In this document: positions 1 to 5,865 of the stretch, piece after piece
How positions within the stretch are numbered: the stretch's first letter is position 1
Layout of the letters: each line of letters starts with the position of its first letter
IMG/VR virus record: IMGVR_UViG_3300047586_000050
Location: 1-25,712 of that record
Length of the DNA: 25,712 nucleotides
Direction: 5' to 3' (one strand)
From: a virus
Position numbers and translations under genes: made by a program
Notes under the pieces: model-generated
What the model was told of the DNA's origin: nothing
Database searches by the model: none
What the model saw: the letters and a program-made list of their open reading frames with translations, nothing else

Positions 1-1
1 A

Positions 2-184
2 CAAACGGTGGCCCTGGCCGCGGCGACGGCGGCCGACTCTGCGCTGGCCGAGATCAAGGGCATCCACGACGACATCCGCTTCGCGCTGCGCCTCTTTGGG
101 GCGATCGGAGCGGTGCTGCTCTTCTGCGTCACGTTCCTGGCCTACGGCTCCACGGTCTTGCACAACCTCGGGGTCATCCGATGA
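2..184 (+). CDS. Partial membrane-anchored protein, C-terminal end
   Basis: The reading frame enters from the left edge and stops at TGA 182-184, giving 60 visible residues. An Ala-rich, acidic helical stretch (about residues 5-25) is followed by one strong hydrophobic segment (about residues 33-55, rich in Leu, Ile, Val and Phe) and a short polar tail. A helix followed by a C-terminal membrane span is the layout of small phage membrane proteins near lysis genes, such as XhlA-like proteins. That assignment is inference from topology and neighbourhood only. The stop overlaps the next start as ATGA, so the frame is real and co-translated with the next gene. The true start is outside the window. 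Confidence 0.6.
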   Translation, partial: QTVALAAATAADSALAEIKGIHDDIRFALRLFGAIGAVLLFCVTFLAYGSTVLHNLGVIR

Positions 185-471
185 CCGAGCATCGCCACTC
201 CCCGAAGCAGTTCAACGGGCGCTGCGTCGAGATCAGCGACGACGTCTGCATCGTCCCATCCGAAGCCGACGATCGCGAACACGGCGGCTACTTCTTCTGC
301 CACGCTCGGCCCGATGGCACGCGCTGCACGGGCGGCCTGGCCAAGCACACCGTCACCGGCACTCTGGGCCAGCCGGACTTCAACGTCTCGCCATCGATCC
401 TCTGCAAGGGCTACCTCGACTGCGGCGGCATCCACGGCTTCATCAGTGACGGTAAGTGGGTGCCGGCATGA
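181..471 (+). CDS. DUF6527-like small protein (tentative)
   Basis: This gene encodes 96 residues, starting at an ATG overlapping the previous stop (ATGA). The second half carries a Ser-Pro-Ser-Ile motif (about residues 70-73), then a Cys-Gly-Gly-Ile-His-Gly-Phe-Ile pattern and a final Asp-Gly-Lys-Trp. This spacing resembles the DUF6527 family of small proteins, which is common in phages and is also known as a component of bacterial ubiquitin-like conjugation operons. Three further Cys and several His residues earlier could bind metal. No E1, E2 or ubiquitin-like gene is visible here, so a role in such a pathway is not supported. The family call is from motif memory, not a search. The stop overlaps the next gene as ATGA. 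Confidence 0.5.
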   Translation: MTEHRHSPKQFNGRCVEISDDVCIVPSEADDREHGGYFFCHARPDGTRCTGGLAKHTVTGTLGQPDFNVSPSILCKGYLDCGGIHGFISDGKWVPA

Positions 472-992
472 CGCTTCTGCGGCGCACCCTGGCCGAGATG
501 GCGTTCTACCCCGTTCACGCCCCGCGGACGGCGAGCGCGCTCTACACCCGCGAGCACCACGAGCTCGTGGTCGTGCAGGACCAGCCGTGTCGGGTCTGCG
601 GCGTGCGGAGCTCGACACTCACGATGGGGCCGCTCTACAACCCGCACGGCGCGAAGGCCCTCGAGACCCACCACGACCTGATCGAATGGGCCGGCCAGAC
701 CGAGGTCGATTGGGACAAGCTCGCTGCCGATCATCCGACCCTGCCGAACCTGGCCGCCGTCGCTCGCGCCTACCACGCCCACCTGCTCGCCGGCGGCAAG
801 CCCGGCGACATCATCGACCCCGCGATCGTCACGCAGTTCGTCGACAGCGCTGAGCAGCTCGAGGTCCTGTGCGACGTCCACCATCGGGCGCCGTTCAAGG
901 GCATCCACTCGATCACGTCGCCGCTCTTCGAGCTCCAGCAGTACGAGGCGCCGGGCTACAGCTTCGTCGATCCGCCGGCGGCCAAGCCATGA
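468..992 (+). CDS. HNH-like zinc protein upstream of the packaging genes
   Basis: The ATG at 468 overlaps the previous stop as ATGA and gives 174 residues; an in-frame ATG at 456 is possible but less coupled. Visible metal-site elements are a CxxC knuckle (C41, C44), a tandem His (H68, H69) after Glu-Thr, and Cys-Asp-Val-His-His (135-139) followed by Gly-Ile-His. This order (CxxC, HH, C..HH) matches HNH/treble-clef proteins, but the central Asn is not obvious (Asp-Ser-Ala at 126-128) and the second zinc knuckle is C..H rather than C..C. It may be a divergent nuclease or a structural zinc protein. HNH proteins beside terminases assist DNA packaging in HK97-like phages. That role here is inference. 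The stop overlaps the next small gene as ATGA. Confidence 0.6.
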   Translation: MTLLRRTLAEMAFYPVHAPRTASALYTREHHELVVVQDQPCRVCGVRSSTLTMGPLYNPHGAKALETHHDLIEWAGQTEVDWDKLAADHPTLPNLAAVARAYHAHLLAGGKPGDIIDPAIVTQFVDSAEQLEVLCDVHHRAPFKGIHSITSPLFELQQYEAPGYSFVDPPAAKP

Positions 993-1075
993 CGCCCTTC
1001 TGGACCCTCTACGCCCTGATCGTCGGCGCCTGGGCATTCTCGAAGCTCGCCAGCGAGCCAGGGAGGAAGCGATGA
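989..1075 (+). CDS. 28-residue single-span membrane peptide
   Basis: A very short frame starts at an ATG overlapping the previous stop (ATGA, 989-992) and ends in a TGA overlapping the next start (ATGA, 1072-1075). It encodes a hydrophobic core of about 16 residues (Phe-Trp-Thr-Leu through Trp-Ala-Phe) followed by a Ser/Glu/Pro and Arg/Lys-rich tail, a typical minimal membrane anchor with a positive cytoplasmic end. An AGGGAGGAAG stretch near its end supplies the ribosome site for the downstream peptidase. Coupling on both sides is the main evidence for reality. The place beside the peptidase and holin candidate would suit a lysis accessory such as a small spanin-like or holin-modulating peptide, but no motif proves this. 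Confidence 0.5.
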   Translation: MTPFWTLYALIVGAWAFSKLASEPGRKR

Positions 1076-2025
1076 ACCCGAAACTCGGCTGTCTGCCGCC
1101 CGTCAACAAGCCCGCCCTGACGCTGTCGGACTTCTTCACCCTGCCGCCGACGCCGCCGGTCGATTGGCTCGCCTATCGCACGAGCTGGCCGTGGTGGCTG
1201 AACAACAAGTACGGCGTCTGCGTCGCTGCGACGTGGGCTGGCGTCAAGGCGCTCGTCTCGGCGAAGCTCACCGGGACCGAGGTCATCCTGCCCGATTCCG
1301 AGATCATCGCCCTCTACAAGACGCAGAACCCGGGCTTCCCGGCCCAGGACGGCGGGATGGACATCCAGCTCCTGCTGGAGTACCTCCAGAAGCGCGGCGA
1401 CATCGTCGCCTTCGGCAAGATCGCCCTGGGTTCGCACGACGCGGCCATCTCGATCCTGGGCTTCGAGTGGACGGCGATCACCGTCCGGCAGGCGAGCTAC
1501 GACGACTACAACGCCCGCCGCGATTGGGACTACCACCCCGCCTCGCCGATCGTGGGCTACCACAGCGTCATGTCCGCCGGGCACCGCGACACCGCGCCCG
1601 ACGATGTCCGCTTCGAGACGTGGACCCGCGAGAACGGCTTCACCCAAGCCTTCTGGGCTCACGAGGTCGGCGGGACCTGGGGCGTGATCCTGCCCGAGCA
1701 CCTTGGCTCGCGGGAGTTCATGGCCGGCATGGATCTGCCCGCCCTCGCCGCCGCATTCAAGACCTTCACCGGGCGCGACCTGCCCATCCCAGCACCGGAG
1801 GTTCTCGTGTTCACCGATCAAGGGCCGGACGTCAAGACTGCGACTCTCATCACCACTACCCGCCTGATCGCGCCGGACTCGACCTACGTCCAGCCGGCCT
1901 GTTCCTACCAGACGATCCGCAAGGGCACGATCCCCTGGCGCGGCGTCACCGAACACGTCCACACGACCCTGCTCCCCGACGGTCGGACGGTCTACCTGCT
2001 CGACCGCAATTTCACCCTCGCATAG
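1072..2025 (+). CDS. Papain-like cysteine peptidase, candidate endolysin
   Basis: This gene encodes 317 residues from an ATG coupled to the previous stop, with an AGGGAGGAAG ribosome site just upstream. The N-terminal 215 residues look like a C1-type (papain-fold) domain: a Tyr-Gly-Val-Cys-Val-Ala-Ala motif puts the nucleophile at C50 at the head of a helix, and Gly-Tyr-His-Ser-Val gives H164. A following strand with Asp-Val-Arg-Phe-Glu-Thr-Trp could carry the third residue. The sequence ends that domain with Thr-Trp-Gly-Val-Ile-Leu-Pro. Residues 230-317 form a separate beta-rich module, perhaps wall-binding. There is no signal peptide. A cytoplasmic peptidase directly upstream of a holin-like gene suggests a peptidoglycan peptide hydrolase. 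A structural or maturation peptidase is the alternative. Confidence 0.55.
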   Translation: MNPKLGCLPPVNKPALTLSDFFTLPPTPPVDWLAYRTSWPWWLNNKYGVCVAATWAGVKALVSAKLTGTEVILPDSEIIALYKTQNPGFPAQDGGMDIQLLLEYLQKRGDIVAFGKIALGSHDAAISILGFEWTAITVRQASYDDYNARRDWDYHPASPIVGYHSVMSAGHRDTAPDDVRFETWTRENGFTQAFWAHEVGGTWGVILPEHLGSREFMAGMDLPALAAAFKTFTGRDLPIPAPEVLVFTDQGPDVKTATLITTTRLIAPDSTYVQPACSYQTIRKGTIPWRGVTEHVHTTLLPDGRTVYLLDRNFTLA

Positions 2026-2033
2026 GAGACGCC

Positions 2034-2396
2034 ATGCAGTACATCGCAAAGTTCATCGCCGCCATCCACGACGCCTGGCTCAAGCTCTCGCCCGGAGTGC
2101 GGGTTGCCCTGAGCTTCTCGGCCGCGGTCCTGGCCGCCGCCGCGATCGGTCTCGTGCAGGCCTTTGGCTGGTTCATCCCGGGCTCGATCGCCGGCGCGAA
2201 GGCCGAAGTCATCGCCTTCCTCACATACGCGCTCCCCGTCCTTGCGGTCCTGGCCACGCAGCTGGTTCGGTCGAAGATCGCCCCGGCGCTCGTGGCCTGG
2301 TTCCTCTCGACGTTCGGCTACGCGACCGCCGCCAGGGCGCAGGTCCCCGCGACCCGCGACGGACTGAGCCGGCCCGACATCTGGGTGAGGCTCTAA
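2034..2396 (+). CDS. Candidate holin, two or three membrane segments
   Basis: The protein has 120 residues and starts at ATG 2034 behind an AGGAG site that overlaps the peptidase stop. Hydrophobic segments are seen at about residues 23-48 (Ala/Leu/Val-rich, ending in Phe-Gly-Trp-Phe-Ile) and 63-82 (Phe-Leu-Thr-Tyr-Ala-Leu-Pro-Val-Leu). A third, weaker amphipathic helix lies at about 86-103, followed by a polar tail with Arg and Asp. Size, two strong spans and position directly after a candidate lysin fit a class II-like holin, the protein that forms membrane lesions to release or activate the endolysin. Holins are too diverse for a motif-based call, so the assignment rests on topology and neighbourhood. 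Confidence 0.5.
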   Translation: MQYIAKFIAAIHDAWLKLSPGVRVALSFSAAVLAAAAIGLVQAFGWFIPGSIAGAKAEVIAFLTYALPVLAVLATQLVRSKIAPALVAWFLSTFGYATAARAQVPATRDGLSRPDIWVRL

Positions 2397-2400
2397 CTTC

Positions 2401-2532
2401 ATGACCGACCGACCCGGTAATCATTCCGAGGCCACCTCCCGACACGTTGAGGGAGTAGTGCCTGAGTCGGCCCCCGCGCCCGGCCGGGATAGCCGGGCGT
2501 CCCTCCGCATTGAGGTGCCACCGCTGACATGA
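2401..2532 (+). CDS. Possible 43-residue protein between holin and small terminase
   Basis: This open frame runs from ATG 2401 to TGA 2530-2532, and that stop overlaps the small terminase start as ATGA. It fills the gap that would otherwise be the longest non-coding stretch of this part of the operon. The product is polar, with His, Glu and Arg early and an Ala-Pro-Ala-Pro-Gly stretch late, and no recognisable motif. A GTGAGG stretch about 10 nt upstream may act as a ribosome site. Coupling and position are the only support. It could equally be a leader for translational coupling of the terminase, or chance. Confidence 0.35.
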   Translation: MTDRPGNHSEATSRHVEGVVPESAPAPGRDSRASLRIEVPPLT

Positions 2533-3374
2533 CCAGGCAGACCCTGCCTCGGCGGGCGTCTGGCGAGCGACCGACTGCGCAGCCATTCGGCCCCTCTCCA
2601 GAGCCCACCGCGGCGGGACCGGCAGCCATTACAGCCCGGGCCCAGGCGCCCGGGCTGCGGCCTGTCCATCCCGTCATCTTCGACCCGGAGAAGCACTGCG
2701 GCGCTAAGACCAACCCGCTGGTCGGCGAAAAGCCCTGCCGCATGCGCAAGGGCATGCGGACCGATCACGCCGGCGCCGGCAACTGCTGGCTTCACGGCGG
2801 CCGGGCCCCCAACGGCAAGGTCCACGCTGCCACGGAGGCCGCCGCACAGGCCCTAGCACGCCTCGGCCTGCCCCGAGCCGTGGCCCCGCAGCGAGCGCTC
2901 CTGGAGACCGTCTGGGAGGCTGCCGGCAACGTGGCGTTCCTTCGCGAACAGGCCGGTGCCCTGGGATTCGATCTGACCATGTGCATCTCCGAGATCACCC
3001 AGCAGCGCTCGGAGGTATCTCGGGTGATGTCCGACGGAACGAGGGCCACGCAAGGCTCGTCGACCACCAGCGCAGCCGAGCCCGAGACGACGATCCGCGG
3101 TCACGTCGTGACGATCCGCGAGGACGTCCGGGCCGTCGTGAAGCTCTACGGCGAGTGGCTCGATCGGCTTGCCAAATACGCCAAGGCCGCTGTCGACGCC
3201 GGTATCGCCGAGCGCGAGGTCCGCCTCGCCGAGCAGCAGGCCGAGCAGATCGTCCGCGTCATCGAGGCCGTTCTCGCCGGCCTGGCCATCACGCCCGAGC
3301 AGCGCGAGCAGGGACGAGCGCTTGCCTCATCAGAACTGCGGCTCGTGGCCGCTTCAAACCCCGAACGGAACTAG
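2529..3374 (+). CDS. Putative terminase small subunit with N-terminal zinc motif
   Basis: The protein has 281 residues. After a Pro/Ala-rich leader it shows C57, C70, H80, C86 and H89 in the pattern CGAKT...PCR...TDHxGxGxCWLHGG followed by a Pro-Asn-Gly turn. This signature precedes the helical body of many putative small terminases in GC-rich phages. Residues 115-270 are predicted mostly helical, with a Glu/Gln-rich segment around 210-240 that could form a coiled coil. Small subunits bind the packaging site on concatemeric DNA and hand it to the large subunit. Here the two subunit genes are separated by a fibre-like gene. The start is coupled (ATGA) to the 43-codon frame. The identification is by motif and position, without an HTH seen clearly. 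Confidence 0.65.
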   Translation: MTRQTLPRRASGERPTAQPFGPSPEPTAAGPAAITARAQAPGLRPVHPVIFDPEKHCGAKTNPLVGEKPCRMRKGMRTDHAGAGNCWLHGGRAPNGKVHAATEAAAQALARLGLPRAVAPQRALLETVWEAAGNVAFLREQAGALGFDLTMCISEITQQRSEVSRVMSDGTRATQGSSTTSAAEPETTIRGHVVTIREDVRAVVKLYGEWLDRLAKYAKAAVDAGIAEREVRLAEQQAEQIVRVIEAVLAGLAITPEQREQGRALASSELRLVAASNPERN

Positions 3375-3386
3375 TAGGAGAGTGTC

Positions 3387-4145
3387 ATGGCTATCACCCT
3401 GTCTGCCGCGGTCGGCCCAAACGATTCGCCCCTCCCGATCACGGGCGGCCCGGTCCCGGCGCCGTTCGTCACGCCTTGCGTCTGCCAGCTCGACAACGAG
3501 CAAGTTCTCGTCGTGATGAACGGCACGAGTTCGCTGCTGGTCGTTCGCGGCTACAACGGCACCACGCAACAGGCCCACGCGTCCGGCGCGACCCTGACTC
3601 CGGAGAGCCTTGGCGTGGCTGGCTATCCCCTCCATGTTCCGGCGGGCTTCCTGGCCGAGACGATGGTCCGGGCCGAGTGCCCAGAGGTCAACACCGTCGT
3701 CGGCACCACAGGCCAGATCCCGATGCAGGCCATCTGGCTTCGCGCCGGCATGTCGATCAACAACATCAGTTTCTGCAGCGCCACCACGGCCGCCGGCACC
3801 CCGACCCACTACTGCTTCGCGCTCTACACCGCGGCCCTGGCTCTTTGCGGCTCGAGCGCCGACCAGACCTCCACGGCCTGGACTGCGAACACGCTCAAGA
3901 CCTTGGCCCTGCTGGCGCCGTACGTCGTTCCGACGTCCGGTCTGTACTACCTCGCTCTGCCATTCGTGGCGACCACCGTCCCGACCCTCAAGGGCGGCAC
4001 GGCCAAGACGGACGGCAGCCTCCAGAACGCAGCTCCGGCGTTGACCGGCGTGTCGGGCACGACCTACACGACCGGCACCGCCCCCGCAACCATCACGGCT
4101 ATTGCCGGCGCAGTGACGACCTCCTTCTGGGGAGCCGTCAGCTAG
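3387..4145 (+). CDS. Fibre-like virion protein located between terminase genes
   Basis: The protein has 252 residues; its ATG lies behind a GGAGAG ribosome site 5-6 nt away. The N-terminal 70 residues carry a pattern widespread in phage virion proteins: a glutamine at Glu-Gln-Val-Leu-Val, then Val-Val-Arg-Gly-Tyr-Asn-Gly-Thr and a His-Ala-Ser-Gly-Ala motif. The C-terminal 140 residues are beta-rich and Thr/Ala/Ser-rich. They resemble the jelly-roll-like tip domains of phage fibres, with Trp-Leu-Arg-Ala-Gly, Phe-Ala-Leu-Tyr and Ser-Gly-Leu-Tyr-Tyr-Leu elements. It is probably a surface fibre or decoration protein. Its place between the small and large terminase genes is unusual. Which virion part carries it cannot be told from sequence. 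Confidence 0.6.
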   Translation: MAITLSAAVGPNDSPLPITGGPVPAPFVTPCVCQLDNEQVLVVMNGTSSLLVVRGYNGTTQQAHASGATLTPESLGVAGYPLHVPAGFLAETMVRAECPEVNTVVGTTGQIPMQAIWLRAGMSINNISFCSATTAAGTPTHYCFALYTAALALCGSSADQTSTAWTANTLKTLALLAPYVVPTSGLYYLALPFVATTVPTLKGGTAKTDGSLQNAAPALTGVSGTTYTTGTAPATITAIAGAVTTSFWGAVS

Positions 4146-4147
4146 CC

Positions 4148-5626
4148 GTGTTCCCCGCGGTCCTTTCCTACGGCGCCCAGCCCGATCCGCTGATGCTGGC
4201 AGCGGATCGGCTGGGCCGACCTGCGCTCGAGGCGACCGATCCGGTTGCCTGGGTCACGCGTCGCCTCGAGGAGCACGTCTGGTCCAAGCAGGCCGAGATC
4301 CTGCGATCGGTCCGCGACAACCGCCGCACGGCCGTGCCGTCATGCCACGGCGCCGGCAAGAGCTTCATCGCCGCCCGTGCCGCCGCCTGGTGGCTCGAGG
4401 TCCATGAGCCCGGCGAGGCGTTCGTCGTCACGACGGCGCCTTCCTGGCCGCAGGTCCGCGCCATCCTGTGGCGCGAGATCAACCGCGCCCACCGCAAGGG
4501 CCACCTGCGCGGCACGGTCAACCAGACCGAATGGTGGGTCGACGGCGAGATCGTCGCCTTCGGCCGGAAGCCGTCCGACTACAGCCCCGAGGCGTTCCAG
4601 GGCATCCACGCCGCGGCCGTGCTGGTCGTGATCGACGAGGCCTGCGGCGTGCCCAAGGCCCTGTACGACGCGGCCGACACCCTCGTCACCAACGAAGCCA
4701 GCCGCATCCTGGCGATCGGGAACCCCGACGACCCGTCCAGCGAGTTCGCGACGCTGTGCCGCCCGAGCTCCGGCTGGAACGTGATCCGGATCCGCGCCGC
4801 CGACACGCCCAACCTCTCCGGCGAGGCCGTGCCGGACAAGCTCCACGAGCTGCTCATCAGCAAGCTCTGGGTCGAGGAGAAGGCGATCAGCTGGGGCGTG
4901 GGCAGCCCGCTCTACATGGCCAAGATCGATGGCGAGTTCCCCGAGAACGCCGAGGACACCGTGATCCCGCTGGGCTTCATCAGGGCCTGCCAGCGCGAGG
5001 ATCGGCCGGCGGCGTCCGGTGAGCCTGTGGAGCTGGGCGTCGACGTCGGCGGCGGCGGGGACGAGACGGTCATCTACGAACGTCGCGGGAGCGGCATCGG
5101 CAAGCGCTGGAGCGACCACGGCATCGACTCCGAGGTCGTGGTCGACAAGGTGATGGTCGCCCTGGCCGAATCCAAGGCCACCAAGGTCAAGGTCGACACG
5201 ATCGGCATCGGCTGGGGCGTGGCCGGCTCGCTCGAGCGCCGCGTCCGCGGCATGGAGCCCAAGGTCGCGGTAGTCCGGATCAATGTCGGCGAGGCCTCGA
5301 CCGATCCGGCCCGCTTCCCCAAACTGCGCGACGAGATCTGGTGGACAGCTCGCGAGCTGATCCAGGCCGGCGCTCTCGACCTGCGCGGCCTCGATGACGA
5401 CACCGTCGCCCAGCTGTCGGCCCCGAAGTACGCGATCGACGCGTCGGGCCGCGTCAAGGTCGAGCCCAAGGACGAGACCAGAGCCCGGATCGGGCGATCG
5501 CCCGACGACGCCGACGCGTTCCTGCTCGCCTTCATGGAGCCGCGCCGGGCCGGCCTGAGCGACTTCTATCGGGCCGAGACCGAACGACTCCGCGCGATGC
5601 GCGAGAAAGCGAAGGCCACCGCATGA
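4148..5626 (+). CDS. terL: Terminase large subunit (packaging ATPase and nuclease)
   Basis: The chosen start is GTG 4148, 2 nt after the previous stop with GGGGAG upstream, giving 492 residues; ATG 4193 is the alternative. The ATPase domain shows a Walker A Cys-His-Gly-Ala-Gly-Lys-Ser (66-72) and a Walker B Leu-Val-Val-Ile-Asp-Glu-Ala (159-165), with the motor-coupling stretch Ile-Leu-Ala-Ile-Gly-Asn-Pro after it. The C-terminal RNase H-like nuclease shows its acidic residues in Gly-Val-Asp-Val-Gly (D299), Lys-Val-Asp-Thr-Ile-Gly (D350) and Ser-Pro-Asp-Asp-Ala-Asp-Ala (about 451-457). The enzyme pumps phage DNA into the prohead through the portal and cuts concatemers. All expected catalytic elements are present, so it looks functional. 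The stop is coupled (ATGA) to the next gene. Confidence 0.95.
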   Translation: MFPAVLSYGAQPDPLMLAADRLGRPALEATDPVAWVTRRLEEHVWSKQAEILRSVRDNRRTAVPSCHGAGKSFIAARAAAWWLEVHEPGEAFVVTTAPSWPQVRAILWREINRAHRKGHLRGTVNQTEWWVDGEIVAFGRKPSDYSPEAFQGIHAAAVLVVIDEACGVPKALYDAADTLVTNEASRILAIGNPDDPSSEFATLCRPSSGWNVIRIRAADTPNLSGEAVPDKLHELLISKLWVEEKAISWGVGSPLYMAKIDGEFPENAEDTVIPLGFIRACQREDRPAASGEPVELGVDVGGGGDETVIYERRGSGIGKRWSDHGIDSEVVVDKVMVALAESKATKVKVDTIGIGWGVAGSLERRVRGMEPKVAVVRINVGEASTDPARFPKLRDEIWWTARELIQAGALDLRGLDDDTVAQLSAPKYAIDASGRVKVEPKDETRARIGRSPDDADAFLLAFMEPRRAGLSDFYRAETERLRAMREKAKATA

Positions 5627-5865
5627 CCACGACCCGCCGCTACCTCTGCCGTCGCGATCTCGCCAACCCGCTCAAGGCCGCTCTCCGGACCCGGGAGGTC
5701 CTCACCGAGTGGCAGACCCTCCAGGTCTCCACCGCTCTGGGCGTGAAGTTCCGCCACCACGCCCGCGTGACGCTCCGCCGGCCCTGGTGGATGCCCGGGC
5801 CGCTCTTCCGCTTGCTCCTGGCCTCGATCGTGCTCGAGACCGAGAACGAGGAGCGAGAGCGATGA
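5623..5865 (+). CDS. Small basic protein of unknown function between TerL and portal
   Basis: This 80-residue frame is coupled at both ends: its ATG overlaps the terminase stop and its TGA overlaps the portal start (ATGA in each case). The product is Arg-rich with little acidic content until the last eight residues, which are mostly Glu and Arg. A hydrophobic patch at about residues 58-71 (Pro-Gly-Pro-Leu-Phe-Arg-Leu-Leu-Leu-Ala) is too short and charged to be a convincing membrane span. I do not recognise a family. Position suggests a packaging or portal accessory, but this is only context. Confidence 0.55.
   Translation: MTTTRRYLCRRDLANPLKAALRTREVLTEWQTLQVSTALGVKFRHHARVTLRRPWWMPGPLFRLLLASIVLETENEERER

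Noticed and set aside
2981-4147. Long open stretch upstream of the large terminase in the same frame
   Set aside because: It is Arg/Pro-rich shadow sequence; the small terminase and fibre-like genes in other frames explain this stretch, and the terminase homology starts only after 4148.
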